A DNA stretch of 35,632 nucleotides from contig CACZBM010000024.1 of assembly GCA_902779445.1 (NCBI GenBank), positions 1 through 35,632 of the forward strand, written 5' to 3'. The position numbers and the translations under genes were made by a program. Origin of the DNA: an uncultured Lachnospiraceae bacterium. GTDB lineage: Bacteria > Bacillota > Clostridia > Lachnospirales > Lachnospiraceae. This document shows positions 17,908-27,137 of the stretch, in pieces (within the stretch, counting starts at the first letter, position 1; the number at the start of each line of letters is the position of its first letter). A model generated the notes under the pieces. That model was not told where the DNA came from. It worked only from the letters and a program-made list of their open reading frames with translations, and did not search any database.

Positions 17908-17936
17908 TTGACTAGCATATTTTCTCACTATATAAT
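17908..17936 (+). promoter_or_regulatory. Promoter for rpmH operon
   Basis: TTGACT (17908-17913), exactly 17 bases, TATAAT (17931-17936). The start codon of rpmH follows after 57 bases with AGGAGG at 17978-17983. Confidence 0.85.
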
Positions 17937-17993
17937 GAACGCTGTGTTTTCCGGTATAAATTTATACCATCAGTTATAGGAGGAACATGAAAT

Positions 17994-18128
17994 ATGTGGA
18001 TGACATATCAACCCAAGAAAAGACAGAGAAATAAAGTTCATGGATTTCGCGCAAGAATGAGCACTCCCGGAGGTCGTAAGGTTCTTGCAGCCAGAAGAGC
18101 AAAGGGCAGAGCAAAGCTTACCGTTTAA
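17994..18128 (+). CDS. rpmH: 50S ribosomal protein L34
   Basis: A 44-aa basic protein beginning [12 protein letters not shown] and containing [16 protein letters not shown] and R-R-A-K-G-R, the full L34 signature at normal length. The ATG at 17994 gives 44 aa, with AGGAGG ten bases upstream; the ATG at 18000 is an alternative. It is the first gene of the rightward cluster next to oriC, as in nearly all bacteria. Confidence 0.96.
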   Translation: MWMTYQPKKRQRNKVHGFRARMSTPGGRKVLAARRAKGRAKLTV

Positions 18129-18144
18129 TCTCATTTAAGACATT

Positions 18145-18169
18145 CCCCGTAGCTCTGCTGCGGGGTCTT
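18145..18169 (+). terminator. Hairpin between rpmH and rnpA
   Basis: CCCCGTAG (18145-18152), loop CTCTG, CTGCGGGG (18158-18165), then TCTTTGATTT. The T-run is weak, so it probably acts as a partial terminator that lowers rnpA expression relative to rpmH. Confidence 0.55.
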
Positions 18170-18176
18170 TGATTTA

Positions 18177-18551
18177 ATGAAGAATTTTTCAAGCTTAAAA
18201 AAAACATTAGATTTCAAGGCTGTTTACAGGAAAAGAAGATCGAAAGCCGATCGTTACTTTGTAATGTATATACTGGAAAACAACTTATCTAAAAACCGCC
18301 TTGGAATATCCGTCAGCAAAAAAGTGGGTAATTCCATTGTAAGACACAGGCTGACGAGGTTAGTGAGAGAAGCATACAGACTACATGAGGATAAATTCAA
18401 TAGTGGTTTGGATATAGTAGTCGTGGCTCGCGAAAGCGCCAATCCTCAAAAGAAATCAGACGAAAAACCATTGAAATGTCAGGATGTGGAAAAGTCTTTA
18501 CTTCATCTGGGCAGAGCACACAGGGTTATCCTTCAGTCAGATACTAAATGA
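18177..18551 (+). CDS. rnpA: Ribonuclease P protein component
   Basis: A 124-aa basic protein, the protein partner of the RNase P ribozyme that trims tRNA 5' ends. The N-terminal [13 protein letters not shown], the central [14 protein letters not shown] and the arginine-rich [11 protein letters not shown] helix match the family. It overlaps yidD by four bases (ATGA). It has no clear Shine-Dalgarno; GGGGTCTTTGA of the preceding hairpin tail is the only G-rich stretch. Confidence 0.94.
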   Translation: MKNFSSLKKTLDFKAVYRKRRSKADRYFVMYILENNLSKNRLGISVSKKVGNSIVRHRLTRLVREAYRLHEDKFNSGLDIVVVARESANPQKKSDEKPLKCQDVEKSLLHLGRAHRVILQSDTK

Positions 18552-18835
18552 AGAGATTTCTTATTTTTGTGATCAGAATATATCAGGATTATATATCTCC
18601 TCTTAAAACAACCAGATGCCCGTATTATCCTTCATGTTCAGCATACGGACTTGAAGCGGTAAAAAGATTCGGGGCGGTAAAAGGAGGAGCGCTTGCTGTA
18701 TGGAGAATTCTCCGATGCAATCCTTTTTCAAAAGGGGGAGTTGATCCTGTTCCGCTCAGTTATAAGTCATTTTCAGGTTCTGATATCAGTTTAGGAGGAA
18801 GAAAACTTGTCAGGTATTCTGCTGACACAGAATAG
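18548..18835 (+). CDS. yidD: Membrane protein insertion efficiency factor YidD
   Basis: A 95-aa protein with the family hallmark [15 protein letters not shown] (about 23-37), then [24 protein letters not shown]. The N-terminal amphipathic helix [16 protein letters not shown] is expected to bind the inner face of the membrane and help YidC. It overlaps rnpA by four bases and yidC by 29 bases, so expression is tightly coupled. Confidence 0.94.
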   Translation: MKRFLIFVIRIYQDYISPLKTTRCPYYPSCSAYGLEAVKRFGAVKGGALAVWRILRCNPFSKGGVDPVPLSYKSFSGSDISLGGRKLVRYSADTE

Positions 18836-20096
18836 TGGAGCAATCCTCGGACCTATCGCAAAGATCCTGGGAGCTCTCTTAAATGTGATCTTTAATATTG
18901 TTCCGAATGTAGGTGTAGCGATCATCATTTTCACAATAATCATCTACATTTGCCTGCTGCCTCTTACATATCAGCAGCAGAAATTCAGTAAGCTTTCTGC
19001 AAAAATGAACCCTGAGATCAAAGCTATCCAGGAAAAGTATAAGGGTAAAAAAGATCAGGATTCCATGGCAAAGCAGAATGAGGAAATGCAGTTCATATAT
19101 AAAAAATATGGCGTTTCCCCTACAGGAAGCTGTTTGCAGCTTGTGATCCAGATGCCGATACTGTTCGCGCTTTATCGTGTTATCTACAGTATTCCTGCAT
19201 ATGTTACAAAGGTTTATGACTGTTTAAAAGAATTGGCAGATAATATTCTTACCACTTCAAACGGTGTGGAAGTTCTGTCAAATCTCTCTATCACTTCCAA
19301 AGGGCAGTACGCCAATTACGTAAAAAACGGTAATTTCCTTGGAGATGATGCTGTAAATGCCGTAATAGATGTTCTTAACAGGGCGTCCATAGCTGACTGG
19401 CAGTTGATCAAAGGTATAGAAGGACTGGATCAGGATATATTTAATAAAGTCCTTACCCAGTTTGAGAGGTTCAATACTTTCCTCGGATTGAATGTGGCAT
19501 ATTCTCCCATTGATACGATAAAGGTTGCTTTTTCAAACGGAAAGTATCTTATGATCGTGGGAGCGGTAATGATCCCCCTGCTTGCTGCTTTTACACAGTG
19601 GATCAATACTTTATTCATGCCGCAGCCCGCAAAGAATGACAGCGGTGATTCCACAGCTCAGATGATGAAGTCCATGAATATCACAATGCCCATTGTTTCA
19701 GCATTTTTCTGCTTAAGCCTGCCTATAGGTATGGGTATTTACTGGATAGCCGGTGCAGTCATCAGAAGTATCGAACAGGTGCTCATAAACAGACACATCG
19801 ACCACATGGATATAGAAAAGCTCGTTGAAAAGAATCTGGAAAAGGAAGGTGTCAGAAAAGCTGCTTCAGCATCATCAGGAAATACATCTTCCGGTAACTC
19901 AATATCCAGCTGGGCTAAGATGAAAACTGCCAACATTGTTTCTGACGGTTCATCGGAAAAGACAGAAGAAGAGAGAAAAGCTGCCATTGAGAAAATGGAG
20001 AAGCTTAATAAAAATGCCGGCAATTCCGGAATAGCAGCGAGAGCCAATCTTGTTAAGGAATATAACGAAAAGAATTCCGGAAAGACCGAAGAATAA
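18807..20096 (+). CDS. yidC: Membrane protein insertase YidC/OxaA
   Basis: A 429-aa membrane insertase of the Gram-positive type (no large periplasmic domain). Hydrophobic segments lie at about 12-52, 107-130, 245-270 and 290-325. The cytoplasmic [20 protein letters not shown] hairpin and [16 protein letters not shown] are typical. The start is TTG, supported by AGGAGGA seven bases upstream; there is no suitable ATG nearby. Tyr47 ([10 protein letters not shown]) sits where B. subtilis SpoIIIJ has the hydrophilic-groove Arg. An extended hydrophilic C-terminal tail (about 340-429) is rich in Ser, Lys and Glu. Confidence 0.95.
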   Translation: MSGILLTQNSGAILGPIAKILGALLNVIFNIVPNVGVAIIIFTIIIYICLLPLTYQQQKFSKLSAKMNPEIKAIQEKYKGKKDQDSMAKQNEEMQFIYKKYGVSPTGSCLQLVIQMPILFALYRVIYSIPAYVTKVYDCLKELADNILTTSNGVEVLSNLSITSKGQYANYVKNGNFLGDDAVNAVIDVLNRASIADWQLIKGIEGLDQDIFNKVLTQFERFNTFLGLNVAYSPIDTIKVAFSNGKYLMIVGAVMIPLLAAFTQWINTLFMPQPAKNDSGDSTAQMMKSMNITMPIVSAFFCLSLPIGMGIYWIAGAVIRSIEQVLINRHIDHMDIEKLVEKNLEKEGVRKAASASSGNTSSGNSISSWAKMKTANIVSDGSSEKTEEERKAAIEKMEKLNKNAGNSGIAARANLVKEYNEKNSGKTEE

Positions 20097-20112
20097 GAAA
20101 GGAATACAGATT

Positions 20113-20877
20113 ATGGAGTATGTAGAATTTTCTGGAAAATCTCTTGAAAGCGTAATATCAGATGCCAGCAAGCAGTTTTCAGTAGATGCATCTGAGATCG
20201 AATATGAAATAGTAGATATGGGAAAGTCAGGAATCCTCGGATTTAACGCAAAGCCCACTATCATCAAGGCAAGGGTTAAAGAGGGATATCTTGAAAAGAA
20301 GGCAAAGGATATCGAAGAAACTTCCGTAAAAGAAGAGAAACCTGCAGAGGCAAAGAAAGAAGAGCCTGCAGCTAAGGAAGAGAAGTCTCCTGCAGTTGCA
20401 AGTGTCGTAAATGTAAATGTAGAGGAGATCAGGGAAAACGCAAATAAGTTCCTTTCAGATCTCTTTAAGGCAATGGATCTCGAAGTAAAGTCAGAGATCT
20501 CCTATGACTTCACAGATAATGCCTTAAATATCGAATTATCCGGTCCCGAGATGGGAATACTCATCGGAAAGAGGGGACAGACACTGGATTCTGTTCAGTA
20601 CCTTACAAGCCTTATCGTAAATAAGGGAACCGCTGAATACATCAGGGTTAAGGTTGATACCGAAGATTACAGGGACAGAAGAAAGAAGACTCTTGAAAAC
20701 CTCGCTAAGAATCTGGCATTTAAGGTAAAGAGAACAAAGAGGCCGGTATCACTTGAGCCCATGAATCCCTATGAGAGAAGGATAATCCATTCCGCACTTC
20801 AGGGAGACAGATATGTAGTTACACATTCAGAAGGTGATGAGCCATTCAGAAGAGTTGTTATCACCCTTAAGAAATGA
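20113..20877 (+). CDS. jag: Jag/KhpB RNA-binding protein
   Basis: A 254-aa cytoplasmic RNA-binding protein. The Jag N-terminal domain (about 1-55, M-E-Y-V-E-F-S-G-K-S-L-E) is followed by a Lys/Glu/Ala-rich linker (about 60-100). The KH domain contains G-I-L-I-G-K-R-G-Q-T-L-D-S-V-Q-Y-L, and the R3H domain near the end has N-P-Y-E-R-R-I-I-H-S-A-L-Q. The ATG is preceded by AAAGGA. The frame is open 21 codons further into yidC, but the family N-terminus fixes the start here. Confidence 0.94.
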   Translation: MEYVEFSGKSLESVISDASKQFSVDASEIEYEIVDMGKSGILGFNAKPTIIKARVKEGYLEKKAKDIEETSVKEEKPAEAKKEEPAAKEEKSPAVASVVNVNVEEIRENANKFLSDLFKAMDLEVKSEISYDFTDNALNIELSGPEMGILIGKRGQTLDSVQYLTSLIVNKGTAEYIRVKVDTEDYRDRRKKTLENLAKNLAFKVKRTKRPVSLEPMNPYERRIIHSALQGDRYVVTHSEGDEPFRRVVITLKK

Positions 20878-20892
20878 TTTTTTTGATAAAAT

Positions 20893-20921
20893 GCCGTGCC
20901 GGTTACCGGTGCGGCTTTTTT
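20893..20921 (+). terminator. Terminator after jag
   Basis: GCCGTGCCGG (20893-20902), loop TTA, CCGGTGCGGC (20906-20915), then TTTTTT. Ten-pair stem with two G-T pairs. It ends the rpmH-jag unit 14 bases before mnmE, so mnmE translation begins just past it and depends on read-through or a promoter that is not obvious. Confidence 0.8.
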
Positions 20922-20934
20922 AGAAGGATTACCC

Positions 20935-22320
20935 ATGATCAACAACACTGACGACACCATAGCAGCTATCGCTACCGCCCCCGGAAATTCCGGAATAGGT
21001 GTTATTAGGATCTCCGGTGAAAAAGCTATAGAAATAGCTGACTCTATAATAGTTAATAAAAGTGGTAAAAAAACGGATATCATTGATCAGGAAAGCCATA
21101 CGGTAAAATATGGTTTTGTTTTTGATGGAAATGATACGATAGATGAAGTACTGGTAAGTGTTTTTAAGAAACCCAGATCTTATACTGCAGAAGATGTAGT
21201 AGAGATAAGCTGTCACGGAGGAACCTATGTTTTAAGAAGGGTTTTATCTCTGATCACAGAAAGAGGAGCAAGACCTGCTGAACCCGGAGAATTTACCAAA
21301 AGAGCCTTCATGAACGGGAGGATTGACTTAACCGAAGCAGAAGCGGTAATGGATGTGATATCTTCCGGGAATGAATTTGCGAGGAAAAACTCTCTCTCTA
21401 TTCTGAAGGGAGCAGTTCATAATAAGATAGTCAGTATGAGAGACAAGATACTTCATGAGACTGCATTTATAGAATCTGCGCTAGATGATCCGGAGCACTA
21501 CAGTTTAGAGGGATACCCGGAAAAACTGAAAGAGATAATAGAAGAACTAATAAGATCCGTTAGAAAGATGATCTCAGACTCCGATACCGGCAGAGTATTA
21601 AAAGAAGGGATCAGAACAGCTATCGCCGGAAAACCGAATGTCGGAAAATCTTCGATCCTTAACCTTTTAAGTGGGGAGAATAAAGCGATCGTTACCGATA
21701 TTCCGGGAACCACGAGAGATATTGTATCTTCCGAGGTTTCTCTTTCAGGGATACCCCTAATCCTCTTTGATACGGCAGGGATCAGAGAAACCGAGGATAC
21801 CGTTGAAAAGATAGGAGTGGAAAGATCAAGAGAATCAATCGATCTTGCGGACCTTATCTTATTTACCATAGATTCATCCGAAGGGATCACGGAAGAAGAC
21901 AGGGAGATCTACGACCTTATAAAAGCTAATGATAAAAAGTGCATCATCCTGAAAAATAAAACAGATCTCCAGGTTGAAGACCCGGACACTTCTTATTTCA
22001 CCGATCCTGTGATAGAGTTTTCTGCGAAGACAGAAAAAGGATTGTACGAGTTAAAAAAGAAGATAGAAGAATACTTTTTATCAGGAGAAATTCAAAACAG
22101 CGAAGACATTTATATTACCAATGTCCGGCAGATAAAGGAATTAAAGTATACGGAAGACAGTCTTTTACTTGTGATAAAGAGTATCGAAGATAAAATGACC
22201 GAAGATTTCTTCACTGTAGATCTTATGGATGCATATTCCCATCTCGGGAATATCATTGGTGAAGATACAGATGAAGATCTTTTTGACAGGATATTTAGTG
22301 AATTCTGTATGGGGAAATGA
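20935..22320 (+). CDS. mnmE: tRNA modification GTPase MnmE
   Basis: A 461-aa protein that, with MnmG, makes the cmnm5U34 wobble modification. The N-terminal formyl-THF-binding domain starts [10 protein letters not shown] and has [13 protein letters not shown]. The inserted G domain (about 210-370) has G-K-P-N-V-G-K-S-S (G1), P-G-T-T-R-D (G2), D-T-A-G-I-R (G3) and N-K-T-D (G4). The C-terminal C-M-G-K carries the functional cysteine (Cys458). AGAAGGA supports the ATG. The frame is open upstream through the terminator hairpin but is not used. It overlaps mnmG by four bases. Confidence 0.96.
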   Translation: MINNTDDTIAAIATAPGNSGIGVIRISGEKAIEIADSIIVNKSGKKTDIIDQESHTVKYGFVFDGNDTIDEVLVSVFKKPRSYTAEDVVEISCHGGTYVLRRVLSLITERGARPAEPGEFTKRAFMNGRIDLTEAEAVMDVISSGNEFARKNSLSILKGAVHNKIVSMRDKILHETAFIESALDDPEHYSLEGYPEKLKEIIEELIRSVRKMISDSDTGRVLKEGIRTAIAGKPNVGKSSILNLLSGENKAIVTDIPGTTRDIVSSEVSLSGIPLILFDTAGIRETEDTVEKIGVERSRESIDLADLILFTIDSSEGITEEDREIYDLIKANDKKCIILKNKTDLQVEDPDTSYFTDPVIEFSAKTEKGLYELKKKIEEYFLSGEIQNSEDIYITNVRQIKELKYTEDSLLLVIKSIEDKMTEDFFTVDLMDAYSHLGNIIGEDTDEDLFDRIFSEFCMGK

Positions 22321-24200
22321 CAATGGAAACCATAATAAATGATTTTGATGCAGTGGTGATCGGCGCAGGTCATGCCGGATGTGAAGCTGCTCTCGCCCTT
22401 TCAAGACTTGGGATAAAGACGATAGTTTTCACAGTAAGTGTAAACAGTATTGCCTTAATGCCCTGCAATCCCAACATAGGAGGAAGCTCAAAGGGACATC
22501 TTGTAAGAGAGATAGATGCCATTGGGGGTGAGATGGGAAAAAATATAGACAGGACTTTTATTCAGTCAAAGATGTTAAATTCCTCAAAAGGACCGGCGGT
22601 TCATTCACTCCGTGCACAGGCAGACAAAGCTGATTACTCCAGATCCATGAGAGAAGTTCTGGAGCATCAGGAAAATCTGACCATAAAGCAGGCAGAGGTT
22701 ACAGAACTTATTACTGAAGACGGAGAAGTAAAGGGAGTCCGTATATATACAGGACTTATCTATACTGCAAAGGTGGTGGTCTTATGTACCGGAGTTTATC
22801 TGAAAGCCAGATGTCTCTGCGGAGAAGCTATCACAAATACCGGACCGAACGGTCTGCAGGCCGCAAATAACCTGTCAGCGTCACTAATAAAAGCAGGTGT
22901 TATCATTCATAGATTTAAGACAGGTACCCCTGCCAGGATCGACGGAAGATCCATAGATTTTTCAAAGATGGTTCCCCAGTACGGAGATGAACCGGTGGTT
23001 CCTTTCTCATTTTCCACTGATCCGGATACAGTACAGAAGGAGCAGGTACCCTGCTTCTTAACATATACAAACGGTGAGACTCATGAAGTCATAAGGGAAA
23101 ATATTGACAGGTCTCCGCTTTTTTCCGGTGTCATAGAGGGAACCGGACCCAGGTACTGTCCCTCTATTGAAGACAAGGTGATAAAGTTTCCGGATAAGGA
23201 CAGGCATCAGGTATTCCTGGAACCGGAAGGCCTTCATACAAATGAATGGTATGTGGACGGCATGAGTAGTTCCATGCCGGAGGACGTACAGCTAAAAATG
23301 TACCGTTCTGTACCCGGACTGGAAAATGCCAATATAGTAAGAAATGCCTACGCTATAGAGTACGATTGTTTTGTAGGAAAGCAGTTAAAACCCTCCCTCG
23401 AATTTAAGAAGATAAAAGGACTATTTTCCGGAGGACAAAGTAACGGAAGTTCAGGATATGAAGAAGCTGCAGCCCAGGGCCTTATAGCAGGGATCAATGC
23501 GGCGATGTTACTCAAGGGAAAAGATCCACTGATAATTGACAGATCTGAGGGATACATAGGTGTCCTTATAGATGACCTGGTTACAAAGGACAGTCTGGAA
23601 CCCTACCGCATGATGACCAGCCGTGCGGAATACCGTTTACTGCTGAGACAGGATAATGCAGATATAAGACTCAGAAGAAAAGGGTATGAGGCAGGACTTG
23701 TTTCTGATGAAGAGATGAAGATCCTTGAAAAGAAAGAAGAAGAGATCCGGTCAGAAATAGAGAGACTAAAAGAAATAAAAGTCGGTGCAGGGAAAAGTAC
23801 ATCGGATTTCCTGCAGTCAGTTAACAGCTCACCTCTTGGTACTGCTGCAAGTTTAGAAGAACTGATAAGAAGACCGGAGCTGTCCTACGAGATCATTGCT
23901 CCCTTGGATCCGGAGAGACCTGAGGTTTCAAAAGCAGCTGCAGAGCAGATCAATATTGAGATAAAGTATAAGGGATATCTCGAAAGAGAGAAGAGACAGG
24001 TTCAGCAGTTTAAGAAACTTGAAAAGAAGAGGATACCTGCTGATATAGACTTTAAGACAATTCACGGGATAAGACTGGAAGCCCAGCAGAAGTTAAATGA
24101 CTTTAGACCTGAAAATATTGGACAAGCTTCCAGGATCCAGGGAATATCACCTGCAGATATTCAGGTGCTGACAGTATATCTGGATTCGATCGGAAGATGA
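22317..24200 (+). CDS. mnmG: tRNA uridine-5-carboxymethylaminomethyl modification enzyme MnmG (GidA)
   Basis: A 627-aa FAD protein and partner of MnmE. The dinucleotide-binding motif [10 protein letters not shown] (16-25), [31 protein letters not shown] and [16 protein letters not shown] are all present. The start ATG overlaps the mnmE stop (ATGA); a second ATG two codons later is possible. Length matches the family (about 625-630). Confidence 0.96.
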   Translation: MTMETIINDFDAVVIGAGHAGCEAALALSRLGIKTIVFTVSVNSIALMPCNPNIGGSSKGHLVREIDAIGGEMGKNIDRTFIQSKMLNSSKGPAVHSLRAQADKADYSRSMREVLEHQENLTIKQAEVTELITEDGEVKGVRIYTGLIYTAKVVVLCTGVYLKARCLCGEAITNTGPNGLQAANNLSASLIKAGVIIHRFKTGTPARIDGRSIDFSKMVPQYGDEPVVPFSFSTDPDTVQKEQVPCFLTYTNGETHEVIRENIDRSPLFSGVIEGTGPRYCPSIEDKVIKFPDKDRHQVFLEPEGLHTNEWYVDGMSSSMPEDVQLKMYRSVPGLENANIVRNAYAIEYDCFVGKQLKPSLEFKKIKGLFSGGQSNGSSGYEEAAAQGLIAGINAAMLLKGKDPLIIDRSEGYIGVLIDDLVTKDSLEPYRMMTSRAEYRLLLRQDNADIRLRRKGYEAGLVSDEEMKILEKKEEEIRSEIERLKEIKVGAGKSTSDFLQSVNSSPLGTAASLEELIRRPELSYEIIAPLDPERPEVSKAAAEQINIEIKYKGYLEREKRQVQQFKKLEKKRIPADIDFKTIHGIRLEAQQKLNDFRPENIGQASRIQGISPADIQVLTVYLDSIGR

Positions 24201-24237
24201 AATTTACTTCTCCATTGGGCAAAGAAACGGAGATTTA

Positions 24238-24287
24238 AAGCCTTCTCCCTTTGGGAGAAGGTGGCTGCCGAAGACAGACGAATGAGG
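24238..24287 (+). repeat. Dispersed repeat family B, copy 1
   Basis: AAGCCTTCTCCC TTT GGGAGAAGG hairpin followed by TGGC, a short CGAAG-centred part and GAATGAGG. The same pattern is at 25001 and, degraded, at 28775. Its GAGGG end overlaps the ribosome-binding site of rsmG. Confidence 0.75.
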
Positions 24288-24293
24288 GTACCA

Positions 24294-24995
24294 ATGATTA
24301 CTACATACTTTTCTCAACTTAATATTCCCATCTCCCCTGAAAAGCTCGAAAAACTCGAGCGTTATTATGATCTCTTAATTAAGAAGAATAAAGTAATGAA
24401 CCTGACGACCATTACTGACCATGATGAATTTATGAGGAAGCATATTTTGGATAGTCTTGCTGTGGTCAGGTATTTTTCTTTTGACGGGGTAGAGAAAGTA
24501 ATGGACCTCGGAACCGGAGGTGGATTTCCCGGGATACCATTAAAGATATTTTTTCCCGAGACAGAGTTTACCCTTGTAGATTCTGTTAATAAGAAACTAA
24601 GGTTTATTGAAGAGGCAGCCAGGGAACTTGGGCTTGATAAGATCTCTTTTGTACACGGCAGAGCAGAAGATCTCGCACATGATGATCTTTACAGAGAAAA
24701 ATATGATGTCCTGGTATCAAGAGCGGTAGCAAATCTGTCTACCCTTACTGAGTTATCCCTTGGATTTATAAAACAGGGTGGACTGTTCTTGTCATATAAG
24801 GGAGTAACAGGAGAAGAAGAATTAAAGGAAGCGGCAAAAGCTATCAATACAATGGGAGGGGAACCTGGCCGGTTAGAAAAATATGATCTACCGGGAGGGG
24901 ATGATCAGAGGAGCCTTATCTTTATAAAAAAGACAAAGAAGACGCCAAAGACTTATCCCCGAAAAGCGGGCGTGCCCAACAAGAAACCGCTATGA
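24294..24995 (+). CDS. rsmG: 16S rRNA m7G527 methyltransferase RsmG (GidB)
   Basis: A 233-aa Rossmann methyltransferase that modifies G527 in 16S rRNA using S-adenosylmethionine. N-K-V-M-N-L-T-T-I-T and H-I-L-D-S-L precede the SAM-binding D-L-G-T-G-G-G-F-P-G-I-P-L (about 72-84). V-S-R-A-V-A and the terminal R-x-A-G-x-P-x-K-K-P-L are typical. The start ATG is placed by GAGGG (24284-24288), which is the end of a type B repeat; an upstream in-frame start would read through that repeat. Loss of RsmG is known to give low-level streptomycin resistance in other species. Confidence 0.95.
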   Translation: MITTYFSQLNIPISPEKLEKLERYYDLLIKKNKVMNLTTITDHDEFMRKHILDSLAVVRYFSFDGVEKVMDLGTGGGFPGIPLKIFFPETEFTLVDSVNKKLRFIEEAARELGLDKISFVHGRAEDLAHDDLYREKYDVLVSRAVANLSTLTELSLGFIKQGGLFLSYKGVTGEEELKEAAKAINTMGGEPGRLEKYDLPGGDDQRSLIFIKKTKKTPKTYPRKAGVPNKKPL

Positions 24996-25000
24996 TTTTT

Positions 25001-25052
25001 AGCCTTCTCCCCAAAGGGAGAAGGTGGCACGGCGAAGCCGTGACGGATGAGG
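25001..25052 (+). repeat. Dispersed repeat family B, copy 2
   Basis: AGCCTTCTCCCC AAA GGGAGAAGG hairpin, then TGGCACGGCGAAGCCGTGACGGATGAGG with its own inner hairpin (CACGGCGAAGCCGTG). It lies directly after rsmG and may help end that transcript. Confidence 0.8.
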
Positions 25053-25057
25053 ATAAA

Positions 25058-25211
25058 TGTTTCACGTGAAACATTTTAGTGGAGAACAAACAATCGACAC
25101 AATTATGTTCCACGTGAAACAATTTTGTGTCCGAGTTTGATCAGACCACCAGAATGTTTCACGTGAAACATTTTTAAGTCATAATATTGGTTTTGCGTTC
25201 CACGTGAAACG
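25058..25211. promoter_or_regulatory. Cluster of four parS sites
   Basis: TGTTTCACGTGAAACA occurs perfectly at 25058-25073 and 25155-25170. One-mismatch TGTTCCACGTGAAACA is at 25106-25121, and CGTTCCACGTGAAACG is at 25196-25211. Centres are 48, 49 and 41 bases apart. The 16-bp palindrome is the known ParB/Spo0J-binding site of Firmicutes, and parA-parB follow immediately. The cluster is the likely ParB loading point for origin segregation. Confidence 0.93.
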
Positions 25212-25223
25212 AATTACACAATA

Positions 25224-25344
25224 GTCATCCTGAGCGGCGCTGCGTGCCAGTGGCACGCGTTTAGCGCGGACCGAGTCGGGAGACGAGACGCGAAGGATCT
25301 GTCCTACAGCTATAGAAGATTCTTCGCTTGCGCTCAGAATGACA
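25224..25344. repeat. Dispersed repeat family A, copy 5 (long form)
   Basis: GTCATCCTGAGCGGCG ... TTCGCTTGCGCTCAGAATGACA with an extended middle that contains further short palindromes (GCGTGCCA/TGGCACGC). It is twice the length of the other copies and lies between parS and parA. Confidence 0.8.
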
Positions 25345-25463
25345 TCAACAATTTCAGAATTACACAAACTAAATATTTAAAAATCAGACAGATATGTTAT
25401 AATAAATCCCACGCGCTCTAAAAGAGAAAAACAAAAAATGAAATTAAGAGGGATGGTGCATAT

Positions 25464-26228
25464 ATGGGAAAGGTTTTAGCGATCGCGAACCAGAAAGGCG
25501 GCGTTGGTAAATCTACCACAGCCATTAACCTGGCAGCCTGCCTTGCAGAAAAAAAGAAAAAGGTGCTTGTTATAGACAGTGATCCCCAAGGAAATACCAC
25601 AAGTGGTCTCGGCGTGGATAAGAGGGATACGGAAACTACGATCTATAATCTCCTGTTAGATGAAGAGACCATTATTTCGGACTGTATAATAGAAAATGTA
25701 ATACCCTTCGTTTCCCTTGTTCCGTCAAACGTCAATCTGGCAGCTGCAGAGATTGAACTTATAGGAACTTCCGAGAAGGAATATATTCTGGACAATAAGT
25801 TAAAAGAAGTAAGAGAGGACTTTGACTATGTTGTCATCGACTGCCCTCCTTCTTTAAGCACACTTACTGTAAATGCGCTTGTAGCAGCTGATAATGTACT
25901 GGTTCCGATCCAGTGTGAATACTATGCGCTGGAGGGATTATCACAGCTTATCAGAACAGTAAATCTTGTGAGAGAAAGACTGAATCCCAGGCTTGATATT
26001 GAGGGTGTTGTATTTACCATGTATGACTCCAGAACAAATCTTTCACAGCAGGTAGTGGAGAATGTTACAGAGCATCTGGGAGATGATATTTATAAAGCTA
26101 TCATTCCGAGAAACATACGTCTTGCAGAGGCACCCAGTTACGGAATGCCGATAACTCAGTATGATGCAAAATCCGCAGGCGCTGAAAGTTACAGGAAGCT
26201 TGCAGAAGCGGTTATGAAAGCGAGATAA
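25464..26228 (+). CDS. parA: Chromosome partitioning ATPase ParA (Soj)
   Basis: A 254-aa deviant Walker ATPase that binds DNA non-specifically when ATP-bound and, with ParB at parS, drives origin segregation; in Bacillus it also influences DnaA. Deviant Walker A N-Q-K-G-G-V-G-K-S-T-T (9-19), D-S-D-P-Q-G-N (about 40-46), the V-I-D-C-P-P-S motif (about 121-127) and I-P-R-N-I-R-L-A-E-A-P-S-Y-G are present. GAGGGAT lies about 10 bases before the ATG. A -10-like TATAAT is at 25398-25403 without a good -35. parB follows after 12 bases. Confidence 0.95.
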   Translation: MGKVLAIANQKGGVGKSTTAINLAACLAEKKKKVLVIDSDPQGNTTSGLGVDKRDTETTIYNLLLDEETIISDCIIENVIPFVSLVPSNVNLAAAEIELIGTSEKEYILDNKLKEVREDFDYVVIDCPPSLSTLTVNALVAADNVLVPIQCEYYALEGLSQLIRTVNLVRERLNPRLDIEGVVFTMYDSRTNLSQQVVENVTEHLGDDIYKAIIPRNIRLAEAPSYGMPITQYDAKSAGAESYRKLAEAVMKAR

Positions 26229-26240
26229 GGAGCAAAGGAT

Positions 26241-27137
26241 ATGGCATTAAAAAAAGGATTGGGAAGAGGACTTGATGCGCTTATTCCGGATAGTATCGAC
26301 GTAGGAAGTAAGGCGGAGAGAAAGACCGAGACAGAAAATAAAGACCAGATATTATGGGTAAAGCTAACGAAGCTTGAGCCTGATCCGGAGCAGCCGAGAA
26401 AAGACTTCGGCGAAGATGAGCTGAATGAACTCGCAGATTCCATAAGGACTCATAATATTTTCCAGCCCCTGCTGGTTCAGAAAAAGGACAGGGGATATAT
26501 GATAGTAGCCGGAGAGCGCAGATGGAGAGCTGCAAAGATTGCAGGACTCCGTGAAGTCCCGGTTATCGTAAGAGATTTTAATGAGCAGGAAAAGGTAGAG
26601 ATCCAGCTCCTCGAAAATCTTCAGAGACAGAAGCTCAATCCCATAGAAGAGGGACAGGCCTATAAAAGGTTATTATCCGACTATGGCCTTAAACAGGATG
26701 AGCTGGGTGAACGGATAGGAAAGAACCGCGTAACCATAACTAATGCCATGAGACTCTTAAAACTTGATATGAGAGTTCAGCAGATGGTAATAGAAGGAAA
26801 GTTAAGACAGGGACATGCCAGATCATTGCTTCCGATCTCAGACGGAGACAAGCAGTATGAAATGGCTTGCAGGATATTTGATGAACAGATGACCGTCCGT
26901 GAGATAGAGAAAATGGTACGGGAATTTGACAAACCTCCGAAGAAGACAGCACCGAAAAAGAATACCGAAGCGCTGGATCTTATCCTCAGAAAATATGAGG
27001 ATGAGATAAGAGAGAGCATCGGAGCTAAAGTCAGTATTAAGGCAAGAGACCAGAAGAAGGGAAGAATAGAGATCGAGTATTATTCCCCTGAAGAACTGGA
27101 AGAATTAGTAAAGAGATTGGTAAAGGTAAAGGCATAA
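26241..27137 (+). CDS. parB: Chromosome partitioning protein ParB (Spo0J)
   Basis: A 298-aa CTPase/DNA clamp that loads on parS. The N-terminus K-K-G-L-G-R-G-L-D-A-L-I-P is the usual ParA-contact peptide. The CTP-binding ParB/Srx region has P-R-K-D-F and G-E-R-R-W-R-A-A-K-I-A-G. The HTH (about 150-180) reads L-G-E-R-I-G-K-N-R-V-T-I-T-N-A-M-R-L-L, and the basic/acidic C-terminus dimerises. AAGGAG lies upstream of the ATG. The stop codon abuts the start of the DUF4446-like gene. Confidence 0.95.
   Translation: MALKKGLGRGLDALIPDSIDVGSKAERKTETENKDQILWVKLTKLEPDPEQPRKDFGEDELNELADSIRTHNIFQPLLVQKKDRGYMIVAGERRWRAAKIAGLREVPVIVRDFNEQEKVEIQLLENLQRQKLNPIEEGQAYKRLLSDYGLKQDELGERIGKNRVTITNAMRLLKLDMRVQQMVIEGKLRQGHARSLLPISDGDKQYEMACRIFDEQMTVREIEKMVREFDKPPKKTAPKKNTEALDLILRKYEDEIRESIGAKVSIKARDQKKGRIEIEYYSPEELEELVKRLVKVKA

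Noticed and set aside
20896..20934. Earlier mnmE start
   Set aside because: It would lie inside the terminator hairpin and lacks a ribosome-binding site.
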